Origin: Pseudomonadota bacterium
Lineage (GTDB): Bacteria; Pseudomonadota; Gammaproteobacteria; Burkholderiales; Rhodocyclaceae
Assembly: GCA_008501585.1 (NCBI GenBank)
Contig: QQUN01000079.1
Location: 1-64,000 of the forward strand
Length of the DNA: 64,000 nucleotides
Direction: 5' to 3'
Positions 45,014-53,968 of this stretch are shown here, piece by piece. A program made the position numbers and the translations under genes. The notes below the pieces were generated by a model. The model was not told the origin of the DNA and did no database searches. It was given only the letters and a program-made list of their open reading frames with translations. Numbering within the stretch: position 1 is the first letter of the stretch; every line of letters starts with the position of its first letter.

Positions 45014-46471
45014 TCAATGGACCGTGCACACCATGCACGGATCGAAGGAGCGCACCACATGCTGCACCGCCAGCGGCATGCCGGCCGCAGCGCCCGCCGG
45101 GGTGCCGACCAGCGCCTGCTCCAGCGCACCGGGCGTGCCGGCGGCATCGCGTGGAGAGAAGTTCCAGGTGGTGGGCGCAATGATCTGGTAGTTCTGGAGA
45201 CGGCCGTTGCGTACCACCAGCCAGTGACCGAGCGCCCCGCGCGCCGCCTCGACCAGACCAATGCCAACGCCGGTGTCGGGCAGCACCGTCTCGACACAAA
45301 ACGGCTCGCCCGGCACCAGCTCGCGTACCCAGGTTTCCATCATCGGCAGCACACGGGCCACCTCCAGCAGGCGGCCGACGACCCGGCTCATGACATTGCC
45401 GCCGCCCTGCGCCACCAGGTCGCGTGCCAGCGGGTGGGCATCGACGACCTGTCGCGCCAGGGCGCCGCATTGCACCACCTTGTCGCGCCAGCGTGGCGCC
45501 TTGCACCAGGTGTAGGCATCGGCCTTGTCGGCATCGGGGTGGGTTTCCCCGGCCAGCGGATGGTGGCGTTCGGCCGACCCGGCCAGCCAGGCATGGGACA
45601 GATCCTCGACGATATCGCGCGAGTCGATCGGGTGCACCGTCCCCACCGCCGCATCCCACACGCCGGGCGCCAGCTGCCGGGCGCGGCCGAGCGGGTAGTT
45701 GCCGAAGCTCAGGTAACGCTCCGGGCAACGGCCCAGGGTATCGAGCGACAGCTGCTGCGACAGGTCGAGAAAACGTGCCAGATCCCCGCGGGCCGGGCCC
45801 TCGGCCTCGAACCAGGCCCACAGCGCGTCCGCCGAATCGAGCGCGGCCACCGCCTCCAGCGCATCGCCATACAGGTGCCGCTCCAGCCAGCCGCGGAACT
45901 CGCGCAGCAGGCTGAGCAGACGCACCCGTTCGGCCGGCAGGATGGCACGCGCCGAGCCGCCCGGTTGCAGGCTGAGGGTGTGCGGCCACTTGCCGGCCAG
46001 CGTGCCCATCACTTGCAGGAAACGCGCGCGCGCCGGCAAGGCCTCGGCCGCGGCCGAACCCGCGACGGCCTTGAAGCGGGCGCGGACGGCATCGAAGCCG
46101 GGCATGGCGGCATACGCGTCGCGCGCGAAGTCCGGCATGAAGAACAGGTAGAAATGGGTGAAGTGGTCGGCCAGGTTCTCGGCCGCCAGCATCAGGTTGC
46201 CGGCCCGTTCGCCGTTCGGCGGCGGCGTCACGCCAGCGAGATTGGCCAGCGCGGCAGCGGCGGCGGCCGACTGCGACACCGAGCAGATGCCGCAGATGCG
46301 CGGCACCAGGGTGAGCGCATCCATCGGCGCCTTGCCCTGCAGGATCTGTTCGAAGCCGCGATACAGCGGCGAGTTGACCCACGCGGCGCTGACCCGGCCG
46401 TCGAGGGTTTCCAGCGTCACCTCAAGATCGCCCTCGACCCGGTTGAACGGCCCCAGCACTTGCCGGCTCAT
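45014..46471 (-). CDS. hoxC: regulatory [NiFe]-hydrogenase large subunit HoxC/HupV
   Basis: A 485-residue H2-sensor subunit. The N-terminal nickel-site pair is C60/C63 (LVPRICGICSVSQS), the C-terminal pair is C479/C482 (DPCMVCTVH). The protein ends at this His: it lacks the cleaved C-terminal extension of catalytic hydrogenases, the mark of a regulatory hydrogenase that needs no protease maturation. It overlaps the hoxB stop by 4 bp (ATGA). Confidence 0.96.
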   Translation of the reverse strand: MSRQVLGPFNRVEGDLEVTLETLDGRVSAAWVNSPLYRGFEQILQGKAPMDALTLVPRICGICSVSQSAAAAAALANLAGVTPPPNGERAGNLMLAAENLADHFTHFYLFFMPDFARDAYAAMPGFDAVRARFKAVAGSAAAEALPARARFLQVMGTLAGKWPHTLSLQPGGSARAILPAERVRLLSLLREFRGWLERHLYGDALEAVAALDSADALWAWFEAEGPARGDLARFLDLSQQLSLDTLGRCPERYLSFGNYPLGRARQLAPGVWDAAVGTVHPIDSRDIVEDLSHAWLAGSAERHHPLAGETHPDADKADAYTWCKAPRWRDKVVQCGALARQVVDAHPLARDLVAQGGGNVMSRVVGRLLEVARVLPMMETWVRELVPGEPFCVETVLPDTGVGIGLVEAARGALGHWLVVRNGRLQNYQIIAPTTWNFSPRDAAGTPGALEQALVGTPAGAAAGMPLAVQHVVRSFDPCMVCTVH

Positions 46472-47463
46472 TTACGCACCGTCTTGCGGATGGCCGGGGT
46501 GACGACCAGGTGATCGGCCGTGGCGTTGGTACGCACCCGCCCCGGGGTGGCCGACTTGGACAGCGCCGCCAGCGCCACGAACCAGGCCTTGGGCATGTCG
46601 GTGGGCAGGCCGATGGGGATGCCGCCCACCTTGGGCGTCAGCGCAAAGGGATGGCCGGGCTCTTCAAACCCCGGCTCGGTACAGCTGATGCAGGCATAAC
46701 CGCCATTGGTGCAGGAGCCCTGGCCGTTCCAGGGGCGCAGGTTGCAATCGGCGTGGGCCTGGGTGCCCTTGCACCCCATGTGCTCCATCATGCAGCCCAG
46801 GTCGGAGGGTTTCTCGGCGCTGGCCTTGAACTCGTAGAACTCGTTGCGCGCGCAGCCATGGTGCACCAGGTGGTCGGCGTAGAAGCGGGGCCGGCCAAGC
46901 GCATCGAGGCTGTCAGGCGCCACCTCGCCCATGGCCAGCGCGAGCAGCGTCTCGACCACCCAGTCCGGATGCGTCGGACAGCCCGCGATGTTGATCACCG
47001 GCAAACCGCTGCCGCTGCGGAAATCGGCGCCCAGCAGGCCGCCCGCGGCGTCGCCATCGTATTGCAGGCCGCAGGCATCGGTGGGATTGAACGATGCCGC
47101 CGTGACGCCGCCGAACGCAGCGCAGGTGCCAACCGCCACCACATGCTGCGCCCGCGCCGCCAGCGCGCCGACCCACTCGATCATCGGCCGCCCGGTGCCG
47201 GCCAGCATGTGGAAGCGGCCACTGCCATTCGGGCCGCGCAGGACGGCGCCCTCCACACACAGCACGTCGAGCGCCTGGCGGCCGGCAATGCAGTCTTCCA
47301 GCAGCGTAACGACATCCTCGCCACTGCGTTCGGACAGGCTCGGATGCCACAGCAACTCGACCCCGCCGTCGGCGAGCGTGGCCATCAGGTTGGGGCTGTC
47401 GGCGCACAGCAGCGACATGGTGCAACCACCGCAACCGCCGGATTGAAGCCAGAGCACGTTCAT
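46468..47463 (-). CDS. hoxB: regulatory [NiFe]-hydrogenase small subunit HoxB/HupU
   Basis: A 331-residue FeS subunit of the H2 sensor. It begins MNVLWLQSGGCGGCTMSLL directly at the proximal cluster cysteines, so there is no Tat signal peptide; the sensor stays in the cytoplasm. Further cluster ligands lie in INIAGCPTHPDW, HHGCARNEFYEFKA, LGCMMEHMGCKG, CNLRPWNGQGSC and ACISCTEPGF. It is 39 bp after an unknown zinc-ribbon gene and overlaps hoxC. Confidence 0.96.
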   Translation of the reverse strand: MNVLWLQSGGCGGCTMSLLCADSPNLMATLADGGVELLWHPSLSERSGEDVVTLLEDCIAGRQALDVLCVEGAVLRGPNGSGRFHMLAGTGRPMIEWVGALAARAQHVVAVGTCAAFGGVTAASFNPTDACGLQYDGDAAGGLLGADFRSGSGLPVINIAGCPTHPDWVVETLLALAMGEVAPDSLDALGRPRFYADHLVHHGCARNEFYEFKASAEKPSDLGCMMEHMGCKGTQAHADCNLRPWNGQGSCTNGGYACISCTEPGFEEPGHPFALTPKVGGIPIGLPTDMPKAWFVALAALSKSATPGRVRTNATADHLVVTPAIRKTVRK

Positions 47464-47502
47464 GGGGCGTATTGAATCACAGGGCCGACGGGCCGCACAG
47501 CA

Positions 47503-47787
47503 TCAGTCGGGGGCGGACTCGCGCTTGAATTGATAGAGCAGCGCGCGGCAGCCGGCGCAACTGACGATGCGGGTGTTGTCGCTGCTGTCGTCGAGCCCCT
47601 GCTCGGTCGTCTCGGTGCTGCCGCACTTCTTGCAGGCCCCGCCCTCCCCGGCCGAGGCAAAGTAGTCGGCGCGGTCGGGCAATTCGCGCTGCGCCTTCAT
47701 GTGGGCCTGATGCCGGGTGAGCACGATGAAGGCAGAAATGAACAGCGTCAGGATGAGTACGATCGGAAAGGCCATTTCCAGCGCCAT
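47503..47787 (-). CDS. membrane-anchored zinc-ribbon protein of unknown function
   Basis: A 94-residue protein, not recognised. Residues ~5-25 are one TM (MAFPIVLILTLFISAFIVL). The C-terminal half has two Cys pairs, GGACKKCGSTE and IVSCAGCRALLYQF, typical of a small zinc ribbon or rubredoxin-like metal site. The ATG at 47787 has GAGGAA 9 bases upstream. It is 39 bp before hoxB on the same strand, so it is probably co-transcribed with hoxBCJ. No such gene occupies this position in the known eutropha cluster. Confidence 0.8.
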   Translation of the reverse strand: MALEMAFPIVLILTLFISAFIVLTRHQAHMKAQRELPDRADYFASAGEGGACKKCGSTETTEQGLDDSSDNTRIVSCAGCRALLYQFKRESAPD

Positions 47788-47962
47788 GAGCAGGGATTCC
47801 TCTTTCAGGGGTGCGGATCGAACGCTCCGGCACCGTTGCAAGTGCGACAGGTTAGCGGCTTTGCCGAGCCGGCGGCTTTGTCGCAGATCAGCCGCAGCGC
47901 CCTATGACGGCGCCCGCCAGCGGTCAGATCACGAAAAAAATTGATGGTTCCACCTTTGTGAC

Positions 47963-47980
47963 CTGTCTCAAATCTGAAAC
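47963..47980 (+). promoter_or_regulatory. candidate Pho box upstream of phosphate transporter
   Basis: CTGTCTCAAATCTGAAAC: two CTG-headed 7-mers spaced by 4 bases, matching the two-repeat PHO box (CTGTCAT-N4-CTGTCAT) at about 11 of 14 repeat positions. It lies 33-50 bases before the GTG start of the Pit-type gene. Binding by PhoB is an inference. Confidence 0.4.
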
Positions 47981-48012
47981 AATCCGCTTTTTTTCCAGTA
48001 AACGGGCGATCC

Positions 48013-49599
48013 GTGGAACTCAAACACATCAGCGAACTTGAACGCGCAACCCAGCGCGGCAGCGGCGAGATGTTCCGCCTCGGCATGGGGCTGCTATTTG
48101 TTGTCGGCGTGATGCTCTATGCCACCACCCGGGGCATCGGCGGCGAACTCAACGTGATGCTGGTCGTCGCCGCCGTGATCGGCGGCTACATGGCCATGAA
48201 CATCGGCGCCAACGACGTGGCCAACAACGTCGGCCCGGCGGTCGGCTCCAAGGCCATGAGCCTGGGCCTGGCCCTGGTGATCGCCGCCATCTTCGAGGCG
48301 GCGGGCGCACTGATCGCCGGCGGCGAGGTGGTCGGCACCATCCGCAACGGCATCATCGACGCCAGCCAGCTGCCCAGCGGCCAAAGCTTCGTGTGGCTGA
48401 TGCTCGCCGCCCTGCTCGCCGGCGCCTTGTGGCTCAACATCGCCACCGCCGTCGGCGCGCCGGTGTCGACCACCCACTCCATCGTCGGCGCCGTGCTCGG
48501 TGCGGGCATCGCGGCCAGCGGCTTCGGGGTGGCCAACTGGGGAACCGTTGGCAGCATCGCTGCCAGCTGGGTGATCTCGCCGCTGCTCGGTGGCCTGGTT
48601 GCCGCCGGCTTCCTGTACTTCATCAAGCACCGCATCACCTACCACACCGACATGCAGGCCGCCGCCAAGCGCTGGGTACCGTTGCTGATCGCGCTGATGG
48701 GCTGGGCGACTTCCTCCTACCTGATGCTCAAGGGACTCAAGTCGGTGGTCAAGATCGGCTTCGGCGCGGCAATGCTGTACGGCCTGGTGTTCGCCATCGT
48801 GCTGTATTTCGCCCTGCGCCCGGTCATTGCCCGCCAGGCGGACAAGCTCAGCAACGACAAGGCCGGCGTCAAGCAGCTGTTTACCGTACCGCTGATCTTT
48901 GCCGCCGCGCTGCTGTCCTTTGCCCATGGCTCGAACGACGTGGCCAACGCCGTCGGCCCGCTGGCGGCCATCGTCGATGTGCTCACCAGCACCACCGGCC
49001 AGGTGCACGCCAAGGCCGCCATCCCGGCCTGGGTAATGATGGTCGGCGCCATCGGCATCGCGCTGGGTCTGGCCCTGTACGGACCGAAAGTGATCCGCAC
49101 CGTCGGCTCGGAGATCACCGAACTCGACCAGATGCGCGCTTACTGCATCGCCATGGCCGCCACCATCACCGTGATCATCGCCAGCCAGCTCGGCCTGCCG
49201 GTCAGTTCCACCCACATCGCCGTCGGTGGCGTGTTCGGCGTCGGCTTCCTGCGCGAGTGGATCAAGCACAAGTACGCGCGCATGGAAGACGAGATCAAGG
49301 CGCACCACCCCGAAGACGACCAGGGCGCGATCGATGCCTTCATGGTGCGCTTCACTGCCGCGCCGGTGGCCGAAAAGGGCCGCATGCTCGCTGAGCTGAA
49401 GGAGCAGGCCAAGGCCCACCTGGACCCGGCCCACTTCTCCAAGCAGGAGCGCAAGGCCCTCAAGCAGGTCTATCGCCAGGAGCTGGTCAAGCGCTCGCAA
49501 CTCAAGCGCATTGCCGCCGCCTGGGTCATTACCGTGCCGGCCTCGGCGATCATGGCGGCCATGCTGTTCTTCATGATCCGCGGCATGATGCTGAACTGA
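48013..49599 (+). CDS. pit: PitA-type inorganic phosphate transporter
   Basis: A 528-residue membrane transporter of the Pit (PiT) family, which moves metal phosphate with H+. Both hallmark repeats are present: NIGANDVANNVGPAVGSKAMSLG near 60 and HGSNDVANAVGPLAAI near 300, and the paired GxPVSTTHSIVGAVLG and LPVSSTHIAVGGVFG. The start is GTG at 48013. It lies on the plus strand between two halves of the hydrogenase region (hoxA on the left-going strand at 50.2 kb and hoxB at 47.4 kb), as an insertion. Confidence 0.93.
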   Translation: MELKHISELERATQRGSGEMFRLGMGLLFVVGVMLYATTRGIGGELNVMLVVAAVIGGYMAMNIGANDVANNVGPAVGSKAMSLGLALVIAAIFEAAGALIAGGEVVGTIRNGIIDASQLPSGQSFVWLMLAALLAGALWLNIATAVGAPVSTTHSIVGAVLGAGIAASGFGVANWGTVGSIAASWVISPLLGGLVAAGFLYFIKHRITYHTDMQAAAKRWVPLLIALMGWATSSYLMLKGLKSVVKIGFGAAMLYGLVFAIVLYFALRPVIARQADKLSNDKAGVKQLFTVPLIFAAALLSFAHGSNDVANAVGPLAAIVDVLTSTTGQVHAKAAIPAWVMMVGAIGIALGLALYGPKVIRTVGSEITELDQMRAYCIAMAATITVIIASQLGLPVSSTHIAVGGVFGVGFLREWIKHKYARMEDEIKAHHPEDDQGAIDAFMVRFTAAPVAEKGRMLAELKEQAKAHLDPAHFSKQERKALKQVYRQELVKRSQLKRIAAAWVITVPASAIMAAMLFFMIRGMMLN

Positions 49600-49620
49600 T
49601 TGCCGCCGGGCATCGGCCAC

Positions 49621-49646
49621 AAACGGGCAGCCTCGGCTGCCCGTTT
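49621..49646. terminator. bidirectional terminator hairpin
   Basis: Arms AAACGGGCAGC and GCTGCCCGTTT around CTCG, an 11-bp stem. It lies between the stops of the convergent pit and DUF302 genes. The T-run after it is weak. Confidence 0.75.
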
Positions 49647-49665
49647 GCATTTCCCGGGTGGCGCG

Positions 49666-50118
49666 TCAGCGCGCCGTGGCGGCCTCGGAGAAGGCCGACA
49701 AGGCTTTGGCGATGTTCGGCACCACCGGGCAGTCGCCGGCGCCGTGGCGCGCGGCCAGCCACACCGGATCGGTGTAACCCAGCCAGGCCTGGCCGCTGGC
49801 GTCTTCCCACACCAGGGCCTTGAGCGGCAGGTCGATGCCCACGCGCTGCGCGCACTGCATGAGGGGCGTGCCGCCCTTGGGGTTGCCGAAGATCAGCACC
49901 TCGGTCGGCCGCAAGGTGGCGCCCACGCTGGCTGCACCGGCGGCGTGGTCAATCCGTGCAAAGACCGTCATGCCCTTCTCTTTCACGATGGACTCGAGCC
50001 GGTCCATGGTCTGGCGGGCGGCGTGGGCGCTGGGCTTTTCGATGAAGCCATCAGCAGCGGTGGCGGTCGTCGCCGCCACGGCGAGGCACAGCGGGGCCAG
50101 GGTACGAAGGCGGGTCAT
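49666..50118 (-). CDS. DUF302 family exported protein
   Basis: A 150-residue protein with signal peptide (LRTLAPLCLAVAATTATA) and a DUF302 domain: ESIVKEKGMTVFARIDHAAGAASVGATLRPTEVLIFGNPKGGTPLMQCAQRVGIDLPLKALVWEDASG. The fold is known but the function is not. The Shine-Dalgarno AGGAG sits in a hairpin (see 50126-50148). It is 75 bp after hoxA on the same strand. Confidence 0.9.
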   Translation of the reverse strand: MTRLRTLAPLCLAVAATTATAADGFIEKPSAHAARQTMDRLESIVKEKGMTVFARIDHAAGAASVGATLRPTEVLIFGNPKGGTPLMQCAQRVGIDLPLKALVWEDASGQAWLGYTDPVWLAARHGAGDCPVVPNIAKALSAFSEAATAR

Positions 50119-50125
50119 GGGGGTG

Positions 50126-50148
50126 CTCCTGTGGTGGGGTAACAGGAG
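50126..50148 (-). promoter_or_regulatory. hairpin covering the DUF302 ribosome binding site
   Basis: On the mRNA strand the arms CTCCTGT and ACAGGAG form a 7-bp stem with a 9-base loop. The right arm contains the AGGAG Shine-Dalgarno, 7-8 bases before the ATG at 50118. This would reduce translation until the hairpin opens. It may be chance. Confidence 0.4.
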
Positions 50149-50193
50149 TGCAGACCGGGCACGCGCCCCGATCCTTACACCACTGGCATGCGC

Positions 50194-51642
50194 TCAGCTT
50201 TTCTCCAGCCCGTAGCGCCCCAGCTTGTTGCGCAGACCCACGCGCGACAGGCCCAGCTCCTTGGCGGCGCGGGTCTTGTTCCAGCGGTGGCGGATGAGGC
50301 TTTCCTTGACGATGCGTGCCTCAAGCGTCTCAAGCCGGCCCTTGAGGTCGCCGTCGAGCCCGGCGAGCAGACTCAGTTCGGGTTCCTCGTCGGCCTCGGC
50401 CGCGCGCAGCACGCGCGGGCTCAGGTCGGCGGCGCGCAGCCGCCCGCCATCGGAGAGCGCCGCCATGCGCAATATCTCGTTGCGCAGCTCGCGCACGTTC
50501 CCCGGCCAGCGATAGGCGCGCAGGCATTCGAGCACTTCCTTGTCGAGCGGTTCGAACACCTCCCCGCCCGGGCCGTTCAGTTCGGCGGCGAAGGCCGCGG
50601 CGATGAGCGGGATGTCCATCGGGCGCTCGCGCAGCGGCGGCACGTGCACCGTGATGGCCGCCAGGCGGTAGAACAGGTCTTCACGGAAGCGGCCGGCCTG
50701 CATGTCGGCTTCAAGGTCGCGGTTGGTCGCGGTCACCACGCGGGTGTCGACCGGGATCGGCCGCGGCGCGCCGATGGGGCGCACCTCGCCTTCCTGCAGC
50801 ACGCGCAGCAGCTTGACCTGGAAGGCCGGCGTGGTCTCGCCGATCTCGTCGAGGAAGATGCTGCCCCCATCGGCCTGCTTGAACAGGCCCACACGGTCTT
50901 CATAGGCGCCGGTGAAGGCGCCGCGCTTGTAGCCGAACAGCTCCGACTCGAGCAGCTGGTCGGGCACCGCACCGCAGTTCTCGGTAATGAAGGCGCCCTC
51001 GGCGCGCGGGCTGGCCAGGTGCAGGCCGCGGGCGAGCAGCTCCTTGCCGGTGCCCGATTCACCCGTGAGCAGCACCGGCACATCGAGCCGGGCCACCTTC
51101 TCGATCAGGGCGCACACCGCGTTCATGGGCGAGTCGGGCGCGCGCAGCACAGAGGCCACGGCGAACTGCCGCGCCACCGCCTTGCGCTGGCCGGCCACGC
51201 GCTCGCGCATCACCGGCTGGGCCACCTTCATGTCGAGCGACAGGCGCTGGTTCTCGCTCTGCAGCCGGTACATCTCGGCCGCGCTCTTGAGGGTGAGCAG
51301 CAGCTGCTCGGGCTGCCAGGGCTTGAGCAGGTACTGGTAGATGCCCGCCTCGTTGATGCCGGCGATGATGTCTTCGGAATCCGTATAGCCGGAGATGATG
51401 ATGCGCACGGCATCCGGCCACTTCTCGCGCACGTCGGAGAGGAACTGCACGCCCGACACACCGGGCATGCGCTGGTCGCACAGCACAATCTGGATCCACT
51501 CGCGCGCCATGATGCCGGCCGCGGCCTCGGCCGAGGCCGCGGTGAACACGGTGAAGTCTTCCTCCAGCGTGCGGCGCAGCGCCTCCTGCGAGCGGATCTC
51601 GTCGTCGATGACCAGGACGGAGGGCAGATCGTGATGGCTCAT
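50194..51642 (-). CDS. hoxA: NtrC-type response regulator HoxA/HupR
   Basis: A 482-residue sigma54 activator. Receiver with D56 ([15 protein letters not shown]), then the AAA+ domain: [13 protein letters not shown] (Walker A), the [14 protein letters not shown] sigma54-contact loop, [11 protein letters not shown] (Walker B), [11 protein letters not shown]; and a Fis-type HTH at the C-terminus ([29 protein letters not shown]). HoxA drives the sigma54 promoter of hydrogenase structural genes in response to H2 through HoxBC and HoxJ. Its ATG overlaps the hypX stop by 4 bp. Confidence 0.95.
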   Translation of the reverse strand: MSHHDLPSVLVIDDEIRSQEALRRTLEEDFTVFTAASAEAAAGIMAREWIQIVLCDQRMPGVSGVQFLSDVREKWPDAVRIIISGYTDSEDIIAGINEAGIYQYLLKPWQPEQLLLTLKSAAEMYRLQSENQRLSLDMKVAQPVMRERVAGQRKAVARQFAVASVLRAPDSPMNAVCALIEKVARLDVPVLLTGESGTGKELLARGLHLASPRAEGAFITENCGAVPDQLLESELFGYKRGAFTGAYEDRVGLFKQADGGSIFLDEIGETTPAFQVKLLRVLQEGEVRPIGAPRPIPVDTRVVTATNRDLEADMQAGRFREDLFYRLAAITVHVPPLRERPMDIPLIAAAFAAELNGPGGEVFEPLDKEVLECLRAYRWPGNVRELRNEILRMAALSDGGRLRAADLSPRVLRAAEADEEPELSLLAGLDGDLKGRLETLEARIVKESLIRHRWNKTRAAKELGLSRVGLRNKLGRYGLEKS

Positions 51643-53366
51643 GCGGCGTGTTCCTCGGCATCGGGGCAGACCCAGCCCAGATCGCGATGGCGCGCCAGAT
51701 GGCGCGGGGTCCAGGAGTGCGGGCTCTTGACCACGAAGTGGTAGCGGGCCACATGGTAGCTCGGATCAAAGCCGTAAAAATTGCGCTGCATGCAGGACAG
51801 CTCATCGGCACGGTAGTCGGCCAGCGGGCGCTCGGCTTCGTCCGCCGCGCGGCGGGCCGCCTTGTCGGCCAGGCGGGTGGCGAGGGCCGGGTCACTGGCC
51901 AGGGCCTGCGCGCGCGCGGTGACCTCGTGGGCGAAATCATCGGGCGTGGCCCCGAAGCAGGCGTCGATCAGGCCGATGGCGGCGGCCTTGCGCGCGAGCA
52001 ATGGCAGGCGGTCGGTCATGATCTGCCGCCCCACCGCCTCGCCCACACGGCGCGGCAGCAGATAGGTCCAGTACTCGGAGCCGAAGAGGTTGCCCATGTT
52101 CTTGTAGTGCGGGTTCATCACCACGCCCTCGCGCGCCCACACGCAGTCGGCCGCCAGCGCCAGGAAGCAGCCCCCCGCCCCGGCGTTGCCGCGCATCGCC
52201 GCCACGGTGAGCTTGCCGGTGAGGCCGATGAGCGCGAGGCATACATCGTTCATGGCATTGATGTTGGCCCAGGATTCATCGGCCGGCGAGGCCGCCGCCT
52301 CGATCACATTGAGGTGGATGCCGTTGGACCAGAAATCGCGCCCGCCTTCGAGCACCAGCACCCGGGTGGGTCGTGCCGTAGCCGCCTGGATGGCCTCGCA
52401 CAGGCGCTGGCACTGCCCGGTGCTCATCGCGCCATTGGTGAAATCGAAACGCAGGAAGCCCACGGCGCCGTCCGCGGACTCGCGATAGCCGATCTCGGCC
52501 GCCTCGGGGTCGGCGTCGATCACCGGCAACTGCGCGACCTCGTCCGCAAAGGCTTGCGTGGCAGGCAGCTTGAAGGGGTGATCGCTGCCGGCACGTTTCA
52601 CATGGCCGATCCACACCGCGCCGTCCGTGGTGGCGCGCAGCAGCGCCCCATCACGCCGCCCCACCACCTCACCCGGCCGGGCACCCGCCGGCGCGGTGCC
52701 GGGCTGCGCGTCGAACAAGTGGCAGGGCTCGCCAAAGAGCGTATCGGCTACGCCGGGAAAACCATCGGCCGCGCGCACCTTGGCGAGAACGGTGGCCGTG
52801 CTGTCGGCCAGCCAGTCGATGCGCCGGTCGGTCTGGCGTATCAACTCGCGCCACTGCCCGCGCGGGTTCGGCCAGTCGGCCAGGGCCGTCGGCGCCCAAC
52901 GCCCGGCGCGCCAGTCAGCCACATGGCCGAGCGCCTCGCGCACCGCGTCGAGCGCCCCGGCGGTCACCTCGTTGCGATACAGGCTCGCCTTGGGCGCATC
53001 GCGCATGGCGAACTCGCGCGTGGCCCAGACCGGCCCGGCATCCATTTCGGCCTCGGCCTGCAGCACGGTCACACCCCACGCCACCTCGCCATTCAGGATC
53101 GCCCAGTCCAGCGCCGACGGCCCACGGTCGCCCACGATGCCCGGATGCACGATCAGCGTCAGATGCGCCCGCCAGATCGACTCGGGCACCGCCCGCTTGA
53201 GGAAGGGCGCCACGATCACATCGGGCGCAAAACGCGCCACCGCCTCCTCGGCCACCGAGTCGGCAATATCGAACTCCACCGACAGCTCATGGCCGTCGTC
53301 ACGCAACTCGGCAAAGAGGCGCTGGGTGAGGCTGTTGAAGCTGTGGGTCAGCAACAGGATGCGCAT
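51639..53366 (-). CDS. hypX: hydrogenase maturation protein HypX (formyl-to-CO)
   Basis: A 575-residue two-domain protein. The N-terminal ~260 residues resemble formyl-THF transferases (LIVHPGIVGDRGPSALDWAIL carries the HxxxxGxxG motif). The C-terminal half is crotonase-like (AAMRGNAGAGGCFLALAADCVWAREG, VVMNPHYKNMGNLFGSEYWTYLLPRRVG). HypX makes CO for the Fe(CN)2CO site from formyl-THF under air; its presence suggests an oxygen-tolerant hydrogenase. It is preceded by a 602-bp repeat-rich gap to hypE. Confidence 0.94.
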   Translation of the reverse strand: MRILLLTHSFNSLTQRLFAELRDDGHELSVEFDIADSVAEEAVARFAPDVIVAPFLKRAVPESIWRAHLTLIVHPGIVGDRGPSALDWAILNGEVAWGVTVLQAEAEMDAGPVWATREFAMRDAPKASLYRNEVTAGALDAVREALGHVADWRAGRWAPTALADWPNPRGQWRELIRQTDRRIDWLADSTATVLAKVRAADGFPGVADTLFGEPCHLFDAQPGTAPAGARPGEVVGRRDGALLRATTDGAVWIGHVKRAGSDHPFKLPATQAFADEVAQLPVIDADPEAAEIGYRESADGAVGFLRFDFTNGAMSTGQCQRLCEAIQAATARPTRVLVLEGGRDFWSNGIHLNVIEAAASPADESWANINAMNDVCLALIGLTGKLTVAAMRGNAGAGGCFLALAADCVWAREGVVMNPHYKNMGNLFGSEYWTYLLPRRVGEAVGRQIMTDRLPLLARKAAAIGLIDACFGATPDDFAHEVTARAQALASDPALATRLADKAARRAADEAERPLADYRADELSCMQRNFYGFDPSYHVARYHFVVKSPHSWTPRHLARHRDLGWVCPDAEEHAA

Positions 53367-53564
53367 GGCTCAGGCCTTGAATCGGTAATGGCGGGTTGAA
53401 ACCCGACTGGCAAAAGGACTGGTCCGGGCGAAGACGACGCCCCCGGCCGCGTGGACAGCAAAGCTGCACCCCCTGTGAAAGACGCGCTCAACGCAACGAC
53501 CCGACGGATACCGTCGTGTGGACAAGGCGTTGCCCACCTGTCGGCGCTGGTCGCTAGGCACGAT

Positions 53565-53590
53565 GGTGGGCGGCGAGCCGCCCACCCTAC
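53565..53590. repeat. REP-like palindrome
   Basis: GGTGGGCGG and CCGCCCACC around CGAG, followed by CTAC. Same family as at 26716, 30474 and 55345. The stretch 53367-53564 has no gene and only a short GGCGGGTTGAAACCCG inverted repeat. Confidence 0.6.
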
Positions 53591-53595
53591 GGTTC

Positions 53596-53852
53596 GGGCG
53601 ATGGCGAAGCCGAGCCCGTGCGCCTTTCCCCTTCTGTACCGCCGAACGGAGCACGGAGACGGCGGGAATTGTCGTGTCGCTGTCTGAGCGCCGCAGGCGC
53701 GAGTTTGCGACACGACCCGCCGGCACCGGGCGCAGAGAGGGGACCGGCGAAGCCGGCGGTACAGCGGGGCGCCTTCTTTGCTTCCTTTCTTGCGCGTGCA
53801 AGAAAGGAAGTCGCCCGCCGGGGCGAGACCCGGCCAATGCCTCGCAGAAGCG
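53596..53852 (+). repeat. ~250-bp dispersed repeat, copy A
   Basis: Matches 55385-55645 in the same orientation, and 55088-55335 in part in inverted orientation. Landmarks are CCTTCTGTxCCGCCGAACGG, GGCGGGAATTGTCGTGTCG, CGAGTTTGCGACACGACCCG, the palindrome CCTTTCTTGCGCGTGCAAG and GGGGCGAGACCCGGCCAA at the right end. It lies between hypX and hypE. No open frame of note; short GC-rich frames are shadows. Confidence 0.85.
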
Positions 53853-53968
53853 GGCAACACCATTCCGGGCAATCCAATCCTGTCCGGCCGCATCACGGCA
53901 CACGGCTGGCGGAAGGCGCCTACGGCTTTTCCGCCCTACGCCCGATGCAATATCGTGCGCCATCCGCA

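Noticed and set aside
44903-46513. A 536-codon plus-strand frame antisense to hoxC and hoxJ
   Set aside because: The product is Arg/Gly/His-rich without any fold signature, whereas hoxC on the other strand has all metal ligands. The same holds for long frames opposite pit, hypX and hypF.
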